Shown in pieces: positions 1-9,192 of a DNA stretch of 37,359 nt; the first letter of the stretch is position 1, and each line of letters starts with the position of its first letter. The notes under the pieces are model-generated. The model was not told where the DNA came from. It did no database searches and worked only from the letters and a program-made list of their open reading frames with translations. Both the position numbers and the translations under genes were made by a program. The DNA lies in NCBI GenBank assembly GCA_029061495.1, contig JAIDRX010000031.1, positions 1 to 37,359 of the forward strand, written 5' to 3'. This DNA is from Clostridia bacterium. Its GTDB lineage: Bacteria; Bacillota; Clostridia; Christensenellales; Borkfalkiaceae.

Positions 1-507
1 GTACGGCACTATGCAGTAACTGCAAAAATTATTGCAGCCGTAAGTTATGTTTACCCATGCGTTAGGGTAGCTTGTCCTGAGCGGTTTATCACCCTCGAAA
101 ACTTGTCCGTCGTCCTCAATGATTTCAACAAGCGCCTTTTTACTCTTTTCTTTTTTTATAACGTAATCTTTTAATTCGTGCAGGTTGTGCGTTCCGAAAA
201 TGATATCGACGTAAGGAAATTTTTCTTTAAGGTTTTCCGCCTTGCCCATCTGCTGCGGAAGGCAACCGCCCACGGCAATTATCATATCCCTTTTCTTTGC
301 TTTAAGCTTTTTAAGCATGCCGATATTGCCGAAAGCGTGATTTTCCGCATTCTCTCTTATACAGCAAGTGTTAAAAACAACTATATCCGCGTTTTCTATC
401 TCGTCGCAACTCGAGTAGCCGAGCTCCGATAAAATACCCGCTATTTTTTCCGATTCGTGTACGTTCATCTGACAGCCGTACGTTACTATGTGAAAATACT
501 TTTGCAT
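1..507 (-). CDS. miaB: tRNA-2-methylthio-N6-dimethylallyladenosine synthase MiaB, N-terminal part (runs off the left edge)
   Basis: Manual reverse translation from ATG at 507: MQKYFHIVTYGCQMNVHESEKIAGILSELGY...NTCCIRENAENHAFGNIG...ITYGCNNFCSYCIVPY. This has the UPF0004 domain and the radical-SAM CxxxCxxC motif. Absent from the ORF track because there is no stop inside the window. Confidence 0.95.
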   Translation of the reverse strand, partial: MQKYFHIVTYGCQMNVHESEKIAGILSELGYSSCDEIENADIVVFNTCCIRENAENHAFGNIGMLKKLKAKKRDMIIAVGGCLPQQMGKAENLKEKFPYVDIIFGTHNLHELKDYVIKKEKSKKALVEIIEDDGQVFEGDKPLRTSYPNAWVNITYGCNNFCSYCIVPY

Positions 508-597
508 AATTACCTTATTATAAATAATTATATAATTTTTTTGCTTTTTTTTCAAACGATTTGCAACAAATATTTAATTTTATAAATACTAATTGTA

Positions 598-2823
598 ATG
601 ACTAAGTTTTTGAAAATTTCCGCAAGTATTTTAATAAGCTTTTTGACGGTATTTTTGATAGCGTTTTCAACTTACGCTATAATAACGAAAAACGCCGTTC
701 TCGACCCTAAAAAACTTACCGGCGCGGGACAAAACGTTACAATTTATGATGATGACGGAAACGAAATAATCAGCGCCTCGCTCGACGCAAAAAACAAAAG
801 TGTTTCTTTAAAAAATTTACAACCGCACACGGTTAACGCTTTTATTGCTTCGGAAGACAGAACATTTTACAAACACAGCGGACTTAACTACAAGCGTATG
901 ATTAAAGCCCTGTTTAAAAATATTGCGGCACGCTCTTTTAAAGAAGGCGCGTCCACCATCAGCCAACAGCTTATCAAAAACACGCACCTTTCAAATGACA
1001 AAACCATTAAAAGAAAGCTTAATGAAATAAAGCTAACAAAGAAGCTTGAAAAAAAGTACACTAAAGACGAAATTCTTGAAATGTACCTAAACACAATATA
1101 CTTCGGGCATAACTGCTACGGTTTACAGAGCGCGGCAGAGTTTTACTTCAATAAGAAAGCCGAAAACTTGAGCCTTACCGAAAGTGCGACGATAGTCGGA
1201 CTTTTAACTTCTCCAAATAACTACTCCCCTTTTAAAAATCCCGAAAAAAGCCTGTTACGCAGAAACATAGTTTTAAAAAGTATGCTTAGCTGTGGGTACA
1301 TTGATAATGGCGAATATTCCGCGGCAATTAACGAGCCTTTAAATGCGGTTAAATCAACGCGCGAGTCCGTTTGCGGCGATTACGTCAGCGCGATTTTCGA
1401 CGAGATAGACGAAATAGACTTCGACTATTATGCACTTACTGACGGTTGCAAAATTAAAACTTATCTCAAAGCCGACCTACAAAAATTTATCGAAAGTACG
1501 GAATATAAATGCGATAACTCCGTAATAGTAACGGACAATTTAACAGGCGGAGTCAACGCGTACAAGTCAACGATAGGCGGCGCTAAAAGACAACCCGGGT
1601 CTACCGTTAAGCCCTTATTTGTCTATGCGCCCGCTATCGAGGAAAAGCTTATAAATCCTTACACAAAAATTCTTGACGAAAAGGTCGATTTTAACGGCTA
1701 CTCGCCAGAGAATTACGACAAAAAATATCACGGCTTTATTAGCGTTGCGGAAAGTTTAAAAAACAGCTATAACGTACCTGCAATAAAAACTTTAAACGCC
1801 CTGACTTTGCCTAAGTGCGAAAAATACCTCACGGCAATGGATATCAAACTTGATGACGAAGAAAAAAATCTTTCTCTCGCGCTCGGAGGTATGAAATACG
1901 GACTAACCATTCAGGAAATTGCCGACAAATACTCCATTTTCCCCAACGGCGGAAATTACCGCCCTTCGCACTTCATTAAAGAAATAGTTTCAAAAGACGG
2001 CAAAACGCTTTATAAAAATCAAACGGTTGCAAATCACGTTTACTCGAAAGGAACCTGCTCGCTTATAAACGATATGCTTTTACAAACAACAAAAAGCGGC
2101 ACGGCAAAAAAACTTAAAGACTTAAACTTTGACGTCGCGGCAAAGACAGGAACTTGCGGAAATGCTGACGGCAACACCGACGCATATGCAATCGGCTATA
2201 CCTCGCAAAACTGCGTAGCCGTATGGCTTGGAAACGCCGACAACAGCCGCTCGGCAATTACAGGCGGAAAAGACTGCTGTAACGTTTTGAAGCCGCTTTT
2301 GCGGGAAATGTATTCCGATGGCAAGCCCTACGCATTGGATACCACAACCGACACCGTAACAGTCGGTATCGATCAGGAAGAATATAACGAAAATAATAAA
2401 TTTGTTATAGCGGATAATGCTTGCCCTAAGCTTAATATTTTAAATATCAAAGTTTTAAAAGGTTGCGAGCCTCAAGAACAATCTGACAGATTTACAAACC
2501 CTTCAATCCTAGTGCCGACAATTTCGGTCAAAAACAATGTCGTATATATTGAATTATGCCACGCAAAGTACTACTCATTTATTGTAAAACGTGGTAAAAA
2601 CGGTATATTTGAAACAATTTATGACGGAAACTGGCAAGAAACTATAATAGATAACCCTTCGGAAGGTTATTACTCCTATATCGTTACTCCGTACTATAAA
2701 AATGGTCACGAAGTGCATTTTGGCAAAGAAATTATACTTCCTTCGGTAAACCTTTCAGGCGACGGCAGATCGCCGCAAATAAAAATTCCCGATATAGCTT
2801 ATAAAGACTGGTACAATCAATAA
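598..2823 (+). CDS. Class A penicillin-binding protein (transglycosylase + transpeptidase, PBP1A-like)
   Basis: N-terminal TM; GT51 motifs EDRTFYKHSG, GASTISQQLIKN, KKYTKDEILEMYLNTIYFG; transpeptidase motifs STVK, SYN and KTGT. Confidence 0.95.
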   Translation: MTKFLKISASILISFLTVFLIAFSTYAIITKNAVLDPKKLTGAGQNVTIYDDDGNEIISASLDAKNKSVSLKNLQPHTVNAFIASEDRTFYKHSGLNYKRMIKALFKNIAARSFKEGASTISQQLIKNTHLSNDKTIKRKLNEIKLTKKLEKKYTKDEILEMYLNTIYFGHNCYGLQSAAEFYFNKKAENLSLTESATIVGLLTSPNNYSPFKNPEKSLLRRNIVLKSMLSCGYIDNGEYSAAINEPLNAVKSTRESVCGDYVSAIFDEIDEIDFDYYALTDGCKIKTYLKADLQKFIESTEYKCDNSVIVTDNLTGGVNAYKSTIGGAKRQPGSTVKPLFVYAPAIEEKLINPYTKILDEKVDFNGYSPENYDKKYHGFISVAESLKNSYNVPAIKTLNALTLPKCEKYLTAMDIKLDDEEKNLSLALGGMKYGLTIQEIADKYSIFPNGGNYRPSHFIKEIVSKDGKTLYKNQTVANHVYSKGTCSLINDMLLQTTKSGTAKKLKDLNFDVAAKTGTCGNADGNTDAYAIGYTSQNCVAVWLGNADNSRSAITGGKDCCNVLKPLLREMYSDGKPYALDTTTDTVTVGIDQEEYNENNKFVIADNACPKLNILNIKVLKGCEPQEQSDRFTNPSILVPTISVKNNVVYIELCHAKYYSFIVKRGKNGIFETIYDGNWQETIIDNPSEGYYSYIVTPYYKNGHEVHFGKEIILPSVNLSGDGRSPQIKIPDIAYKDWYNQ

Positions 2824-2824
2824 T

Positions 2825-2851
2825 AAAAGCCACCAATTTGCGGTGGCTTTT
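2825..2851. terminator. Bidirectional intrinsic terminator between convergent PBP and thiI genes
   Basis: aaaagccacc-aatttgc-ggtggctttt, 10-bp stem with A/T tails on both sides. Confidence 0.85.
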
Positions 2852-2855
2852 ATTT

Positions 2856-4010
2856 TTATATATTAATAACTTCAAGACTTTTAATTGCTTCGTCTACGAG
2901 CGCCTGCACATTGAGTTTACTTTCTTCCTCTTCTACTGCCGAAAGCACGGGGCGCGTTACGGGATGCTTAGGTAAAAATACAGTACAACAATCCTCGTAA
3001 GGTTCTATCGATGTTTCATAAGTTCCTATTGCTCGGCTACGCTCAATGATTTCATTTTTATCGAAGCCGCACAAAGGGCGAAGCACGGGCAGCTTTTCAA
3101 TTACACTGTTTGAAGAAGTCATTCCCTCTACCGTCTGACTGGCAACCTGCGCAAGGCTTTCACCGGTAATGATACACTGCGCTCCGCGAGATAGTGCAAG
3201 GCGCTCGGCAATGCGCATCATAAATCGCCTTAAAAGCGTTACCATATATTCGCCGTTACACTTTTTATGAATTTCTTCCTGAATATGCGTAACTGATATA
3301 ATATTCAACCTTAAACCGCAGTTGTAGGCCGATAAAATTTTTGTAAGCTCGATTACCTTTTCACGCGCCTGCATATTCGTATACGGATAGCTGTGAAAAT
3401 GAATACACTCTATATTCATACCACGCTTTGCTATCATATGCCCGGCAACGGGACTATCGATACCGCCCGATATAAGCAGCATACCTTTGCCCGAAGTTCC
3501 GACAGGCATACCGCCCGCGCCCTTAAAAAACTCGTTAAAAACAAGCGCAGTACCGTTTTCCCTCACGTCAACGTTTACAATAAACTTCGGCTCGTGCACG
3601 TCAACTTTAAGCTTTTTATTTTCAGACAAAAGCCTTCCGCCGATTTCCGCGCTTATCTGCATAGAATTAAGCGCAAAAGTTTTATCCGCACGGTGCGTTT
3701 CAACCTTAAACGTACCCTCTGTAAAGCTTACAGTTTTTGCCGCCGCAAAAATTTCATTCATGTCAGACGAAACTTTCAGTCCTACGCTGTATGAGTGAAT
3801 ACCGAAAACTTTTTTCAGCCTTCCAAGTATTTTTTCCGTTTCGTCTTCTTTAAAATTTTCTATCAGATATCTTCCGCTTTGGCGGTGAACTTCGTGCTTT
3901 ATTCCCTTTAAACTCTTTTCGATATTTACCGAAAAGACTCTCTCGAACCAGCCTCTGTTTTTGCCCTTTAAATGAATTTCGGCATATCTGATTATAATTA
4001 CTTTTTCCAT
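2856..4010 (-). CDS. thiI: tRNA 4-thiouridine synthetase ThiI (no rhodanese domain)
   Basis: THUMP-like N-terminus and PP-loop motif LLISGGIDSPVAGHMIAKRG; 384 aa. Confidence 0.95.
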   Translation of the reverse strand: MEKVIIIRYAEIHLKGKNRGWFERVFSVNIEKSLKGIKHEVHRQSGRYLIENFKEDETEKILGRLKKVFGIHSYSVGLKVSSDMNEIFAAAKTVSFTEGTFKVETHRADKTFALNSMQISAEIGGRLLSENKKLKVDVHEPKFIVNVDVRENGTALVFNEFFKGAGGMPVGTSGKGMLLISGGIDSPVAGHMIAKRGMNIECIHFHSYPYTNMQAREKVIELTKILSAYNCGLRLNIISVTHIQEEIHKKCNGEYMVTLLRRFMMRIAERLALSRGAQCIITGESLAQVASQTVEGMTSSNSVIEKLPVLRPLCGFDKNEIIERSRAIGTYETSIEPYEDCCTVFLPKHPVTRPVLSAVEEEESKLNVQALVDEAIKSLEVINI

Positions 4011-4012
4011 AT

Positions 4013-5140
4013 TTAAGCCATTATATCTTTTTTGTTTTTTACTATGCGGTTTAAAATTTCCGTAGCTTTTTCAATTTCACTTAAAGTATTTTCCGGTGAA
4101 AAGCTTATTCTTAAAACTCCATCCGCAGTATTTTCGTCAATTCCGCAGGACAAAATTATCCTTGAATATCTGTTTTTCTTATTAGACGAACATGCCGACC
4201 CCGTACCGATTATAAGCCCCGCATCATCCGCTTCATGCAGAATAGTTTCACCTCTGACGCCGTTTGCCGCAACGCTTAAAATATACGGTGAAGCGTTTTC
4301 CACAGAGATAAACGAAAACAGACTTTTATCCAAACGCGAACGCATATCTTTGTTCAACTTTTTAACTTTTTCTAAGCATTCATTTAATACAGAGTACCTT
4401 TTAATAGCCGCAAACTCAAAGCACTTTATACCGAAAACATTTTCCGTTCCGCTTCTTAAGCCCTGTTCCTGCCCGCCGCCGTAAATGAACGGCTTAAGCG
4501 CAAGGCTCTTTCTTTTAATAAGCGCACCGCACCCCTTTATTCCGCCTATCTTGTGCGCGCTAATGGAATAAAGGTCAATATCCTTACTCAATTTAAACGC
4601 TATTTTGCCAAAAGCCTGCACCCCGTCCGAATGAAACAGCGCATTTTTATTTTTGGCTTTTACCGCTGCAGAAATCGCCGCAATGTCGTTTACCGCGCCC
4701 GTTTCATTGTTGACGTGAATTATGGACACTATCGAAGTTTTTTCATCTATAAGACTTAAAAGACTTTCTATGTTTACGCTTCCGTCGCTGTTGAGTTCCG
4801 CAAATCTCACTTCCGTTCCGCGCTGTTTTAATTCGGTTACAGCAGAATAAATCGCGGAATGTTCTCCAAGCGTAGTTACGACGTTGCCGCGCTTTCCGCC
4901 GCAAAATATTGCATGGTTGTCGGCTTCCGTTCCGCTTGAAGTAAACGTAAGTGAAAAATTGTTTTCATCGGCAATTAAAGATAATATTTTGCGCCTCGAT
5001 TCCTTTAATTCGAGTTGCAAATTATAACCTTCCGCATAGAGCGCGGAAGGGTTATAAAATTCCGATAAAATATACTTTTCTGCGGCTTTAACGCACTCAC
5101 TATCAGGTTTTGTAGTTGCCGCGTTGTCAAGGTAAATCAT
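4013..5140 (-). CDS. iscS: Cysteine desulfurase (NifS/IscS family), probable sulfur donor for ThiI
   Basis: MIYLDNAATTKP start, TSSGTEADNHAI, SISAHKIGGIKGCGALI (PLP Lys), GTGSACSS active-site Cys loop; next to thiI. Confidence 0.93.
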   Translation of the reverse strand: MIYLDNAATTKPDSECVKAAEKYILSEFYNPSALYAEGYNLQLELKESRRKILSLIADENNFSLTFTSSGTEADNHAIFCGGKRGNVVTTLGEHSAIYSAVTELKQRGTEVRFAELNSDGSVNIESLLSLIDEKTSIVSIIHVNNETGAVNDIAAISAAVKAKNKNALFHSDGVQAFGKIAFKLSKDIDLYSISAHKIGGIKGCGALIKRKSLALKPFIYGGGQEQGLRSGTENVFGIKCFEFAAIKRYSVLNECLEKVKKLNKDMRSRLDKSLFSFISVENASPYILSVAANGVRGETILHEADDAGLIIGTGSACSSNKKNRYSRIILSCGIDENTADGVLRISFSPENTLSEIEKATEILNRIVKNKKDIMA

Positions 5141-8100
5141 TAAATTTCAATTAAGCCTTCAAACGACTGTCTTACCGTTCCGTCAAGCTCGACGTCGCCG
5201 TTTTCGTTATATTTGACGAACAAATCGCCACCCTTTAATTTTACGGTTATAATTTCACCGCGCAGACAGTGTCCGCCGGCAATTGCGGCAACTGCCGCCG
5301 CAGCTGCCGCCGTTCCGCAAGCCCAAGTTTCACAGTTGACCTTTTCCCAAACTCGCATTTTAACCGTTACGTTATTTACTACGCGCACGCACTCAACGTA
5401 CGTACCCTGAGGGAAATATCCCGAATCGTTTATCGCCTGACCCAAGGCTTCGATATCGATATCGTCAACCTTTTCGCAGAATATAACGCAGTGAGGATTA
5501 CCCACGTTTACAAGCGTAATATTGTAAGGCTTGCCCTCGAACTTCACTTCTTTTTCAATCACTTCACCGTCAAATGTTGACGGAATAAGCACGCCGTCAA
5601 ACACGGCTTTACCGAGATTAACGGAAACGGAACTTGCCTTACCGTCAAACGAATTTACGCAAAGCTCTTTAACTCCGCTACTGCTTTCTATCAGCATCTT
5701 TTCGCCTGCAAGCTTATTGTCAAACAGATATTTTGCAACGCATCTTATGGGGTTAGCCGCCATTCCGCCGTCGCTTCCGTCGCGGTTGAATACGCGCATT
5801 TTCGCGTCAGCAACGAGCGATTTTTCTATCATAACAACGCCGTCCGCGCCTATTCCGTAATGTCTGTCCGCAAAATTTATTGCGAGAGACTCGGGACAGG
5901 TAATTCTTTCGTCCATGTTGTTAAAGAAAATATAGTCGTTTCCGCAGCTGTGCATCTTGCAGAAATTGAGCTTTAACTTTTCTTTTCTTAAATTGTTTAT
6001 ATCTACAAGCTCTGTATTAAACTGGTTATATCTACCGGCAATAACGTCTGCAAGCGCGTTGGTCGTATCAAGCGATGTCAACACGGTAATGCCGAGAAGT
6101 ATTGCATGGTGATGTAAACTGATATAGTTAGTTATCGACTCCATATCCGTTTTACCGGTATAAACTATGTAATCGATTTTGCCCTCGTCCATCAGCTTAA
6201 AAATTTCGTCGTTTGACGAAAGGCGCGCAACCACGTTGCACTCGAGACCGAGGCTCTTGATAACCTTGCATGTACCTTTCGTTGCGTACAGCGTTAAACC
6301 GAGATCTGCAAATTTTTTGACTATATTTACTATCTCGAATTTATCCTGGTCGTTAATCGTAAAATATATGCCCGAAGGATTTTGCTTTGTAGGGTGCTTC
6401 ATATTAAAGCCTGCCGAAACAAGCCCTTTGAAAAGCGCCTCTTCCTTCGTTTTGCCAATACCAAGAACCTCGCCCGTGGACTTCATTTCGGGGCCTAACT
6501 GCGAGTTTACATCGTTAAGTTTTTCAAACGAGAATACGGGAACTTTTACGGCAACATATGGTGAATTAGGATAAAGCCCTGTACCAAAGCCGAGATTTTT
6601 AAGTTTTTGACCGACTAAAATTTTCGTAGCAAGGTCTACCATGGGGATACCTGTAACCTTTGAAATATAGGGTATCGTACGCGATGCCCTCGGGTTTACC
6701 TCGATAACGTACAGCTCATTATGATAGATAAGGTACTGTATATTTATAAGACCTTTAGTCTTTAACGATATTGCAAGCTTTGTAGAAATATCAACGACTT
6801 TTTTAAGCATTGCGTCGCTTAAATTGTACGGAGGATATACAGCGATAGAGTCGCCGCTGTGAACGCCCGCCCTCTCAATATGCTGCATGATACCGGGAAT
6901 GAGCACGTCTTCGCCGTCGGAAATCGCGTCAACTTCCAGCTCGGTACCCATAAGGTATTTGTCGCATAGTACAGGGTTTTCAATCTTTTGCGCGAGAATA
7001 ACGTCCATATATCTTTCGATATCGTTTTGCGTAAACGCTATGGTCATATTCTGTCCGCCGATTACGTACGACGGGCGCAAAAGTACGGGATATCCTAGGG
7101 TCTTTGCAGCTTTTACCGCTTCTTTTTTGCTCATTACGGTCAAGCCCTTGGGACGGGCAATACCGAACTGCTCTAAAAGCTCGTCAAATCTCTCTCTGTC
7201 CTCGGCAAGGTCTACGCTGTCTGCGGGAGTACCGAGTATTCTTATACCCTTTTTATCGAGATAGCTACAAAGCTTTATAGCTGTCTGTCCGCCGAACGTA
7301 ATTACAACGCCGTAAGGTTTTTCTATATCGATAACATTTTGAACATCCTCGGGAGTGAGCGACTCGAAATACAGCCTGTCCGCGGTATCGAAGTCTGTTG
7401 AAACCGTTTCGGGGTTGTTGTTTATAATAATTACTTCGTAGCCGAGTCTCTTTAAAGCCCACACGCAGTGAACGGACGAATAGTCAAACTCGATACCCTG
7501 ACCAATTCTTATAGGACCCGAGCCTATAACTATTATTCTCTTTTTCTTGCTCTCTTTTACAAATTGCTTTGCCTCGTCGTGATCCTTTTCATCGTAAGTC
7601 GAATAGAAATACGGCGTCTGCGCGGCAAATTCCGCACCACAGGTATCAACCATTTTAAATACAGCGTTTCTGTGCATAGGCAAAGCGTTGCCAGAAAGCT
7701 TTTCAAGCTCTTTATCGGGATAACCAAGCTCTTTACCACGCAGGTACTGCTCTTTGGTTATGCTGGTATTTGCTATCTCATTTTCATAGTCCGAAAGGTT
7801 TTTAAGCTTGTTTAAGAACCACTCGTCTATCTTTGTGATAGCATAAATCTGCTCTATCGAAACACCGCGTTTAATAGCCTGATATACAACGAATAACCTT
7901 TCGTCTGTAAGCTCTGAAAGCTTTTCAACTATCGTTTCATCGGTAAGCGCCTCAAACTTAGGATGATTTAAAGTTGAGACGGAAATTTCAGCACCACGCA
8001 CCGCCTTCATAATAGCCATCTCGAAGCTCGTACCGATAGCCATAACTTCGCCGGTAGCCTTCATACGCGTACCTAAATTTCTCTTTGCGTACAAAAATTT

Positions 8101-9192
8101 ATCAAACGGCCACTTGGGAAGTTTAACAACAACATAGTCAAGCGTAGGCTCGAAGCATGCAAAAGTTTTACCCGTAACATCGTTTTTTATTTCGTCAAGA
8201 GTGTAGCCGAGCGCAATTTTAGTTGCAACCTTTGCTATGGGATAGCCAGTCGCTTTTGACGCAAGCGCGGACGAACGCGAAACTCTGGGGTTAACTTCTA
8301 TTACCGAATACTCGAACGAATCGGGATTCAGCGCAAACTGGCAGTTACAACCGCCTTCTATTTTCAGCTCGGATATAATATCGAGTGATGCCGTTCTCAG
8401 CATCTGGTACTCTTTATCAGAAAGAGTTACTGCAGGAGCAATTACTATCGAGTCGCCAGTATGTATACCTACGGGGTCGAAGTTTTCCATCGAGCAGACG
8501 GTAAGCACGTTACCCTTAGAGTCGCGTAAAACCTCGAACTCTATCTCCTTCCAACCGCCGATATATTTTTCTATTAATACCTGCGTTATGGGGGACAGCA
8601 TAAGTCCGTTATGCGCTATCAAGCGAAGCTCATCCTCGGTGTACGCAACACCGCCGCCGGCACCTCCGAGCGTGTAAGCAGGTCTTACTATTACGGGATA
8701 ACCGCCTATTTTTTTAGCAACGGCAACGCACTCGTCAACAGTATAGGCAATGTCCGAAGGAACGATGGGCTGGTTGATTTTCTGCATCGTTTCCTTGAAC
8801 AGCTCTCTGTCCTCAGCCCTGTCTATAGAGTCGAGATTAACGCCGATAAGCTTTACACCATACTCGTCCAAAAAGCCGGATTTTGCAAGCTGACAGCCGA
8901 GCGTAAGTCCCGTCTGTCCACCGAGCGAAGCCAAAAGACTGTCGGGGCGCTCTTTAATTATAATTCTCTTTAAGCTGTCAACGGTTAAAGGTTCAAGATA
9001 AATTTCGTCTGCAAGCGCGCTGTCCGTCATAATGGTTGCGGGGTTAGAGTTGCAAAGCACAACGTTAATTCCTGCATCCTTTAAAACGCGGCATGCCTGT
9101 GCGCCTGCATAGTCGAACTCCGCCGCCTGACCGATAACTATAGGTCCCGAACCTATTACGAGTACTTTCTTTATATCCTCTCTCTTAGGCAT
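5140..9192 (-). CDS. carB-dapF: Fusion protein: carbamoyl-phosphate synthase large subunit (CarB, about 5980-9192) joined to a diaminopimelate epimerase domain (DapF, about 5143-5979)
   Basis: MPKREDIKKVLVIGSGPIVIGQAAEFDYAG..., two ATP-grasp halves (GGQTGL; GGQTAIKL) and a complete MGS-like domain ending ...LADVIAGRYNQFNTELVDINNLRKE. This continues in frame into KLKLNFCKMHSCGNDYIFF...FADRHYGIGADGVVMIE...GNPHCVIF...CETWACGTAAAA (DapF). The ORF track extends to 9204; ATG at 9192 matches the usual CarB start (MPKR...). Confidence 0.95.
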   Translation of the reverse strand: MPKREDIKKVLVIGSGPIVIGQAAEFDYAGAQACRVLKDAGINVVLCNSNPATIMTDSALADEIYLEPLTVDSLKRIIIKERPDSLLASLGGQTGLTLGCQLAKSGFLDEYGVKLIGVNLDSIDRAEDRELFKETMQKINQPIVPSDIAYTVDECVAVAKKIGGYPVIVRPAYTLGGAGGGVAYTEDELRLIAHNGLMLSPITQVLIEKYIGGWKEIEFEVLRDSKGNVLTVCSMENFDPVGIHTGDSIVIAPAVTLSDKEYQMLRTASLDIISELKIEGGCNCQFALNPDSFEYSVIEVNPRVSRSSALASKATGYPIAKVATKIALGYTLDEIKNDVTGKTFACFEPTLDYVVVKLPKWPFDKFLYAKRNLGTRMKATGEVMAIGTSFEMAIMKAVRGAEISVSTLNHPKFEALTDETIVEKLSELTDERLFVVYQAIKRGVSIEQIYAITKIDEWFLNKLKNLSDYENEIANTSITKEQYLRGKELGYPDKELEKLSGNALPMHRNAVFKMVDTCGAEFAAQTPYFYSTYDEKDHDEAKQFVKESKKKRIIVIGSGPIRIGQGIEFDYSSVHCVWALKRLGYEVIIINNNPETVSTDFDTADRLYFESLTPEDVQNVIDIEKPYGVVITFGGQTAIKLCSYLDKKGIRILGTPADSVDLAEDRERFDELLEQFGIARPKGLTVMSKKEAVKAAKTLGYPVLLRPSYVIGGQNMTIAFTQNDIERYMDVILAQKIENPVLCDKYLMGTELEVDAISDGEDVLIPGIMQHIERAGVHSGDSIAVYPPYNLSDAMLKKVVDISTKLAISLKTKGLINIQYLIYHNELYVIEVNPRASRTIPYISKVTGIPMVDLATKILVGQKLKNLGFGTGLYPNSPYVAVKVPVFSFEKLNDVNSQLGPEMKSTGEVLGIGKTKEEALFKGLVSAGFNMKHPTKQNPSGIYFTINDQDKFEIVNIVKKFADLGLTLYATKGTCKVIKSLGLECNVVARLSSNDEIFKLMDEGKIDYIVYTGKTDMESITNYISLHHHAILLGITVLTSLDTTNALADVIAGRYNQFNTELVDINNLRKEKLKLNFCKMHSCGNDYIFFNNMDERITCPESLAINFADRHYGIGADGVVMIEKSLVADAKMRVFNRDGSDGGMAANPIRCVAKYLFDNKLAGEKMLIESSSGVKELCVNSFDGKASSVSVNLGKAVFDGVLIPSTFDGEVIEKEVKFEGKPYNITLVNVGNPHCVIFCEKVDDIDIEALGQAINDSGYFPQGTYVECVRVVNNVTVKMRVWEKVNCETWACGTAAAAAAVAAIAGGHCLRGEIITVKLKGGDLFVKYNENGDVELDGTVRQSFEGLIEI

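Noticed and set aside
178-432. 84-aa plus-strand ORF
   Set aside because: Antisense to miaB, whose conserved N-terminus reads cleanly on the minus strand to 507.
5213-8973. Many plus-strand ORFs inside carB-dapF (e.g. 5213-5410, 5269-5580, 6179-6574, 7468-7815, 8611-8973)
   Set aside because: All lie antisense to a strongly conserved minus-strand coding sequence, overlap one another in several frames and resemble no protein family. They are shadow ORFs.
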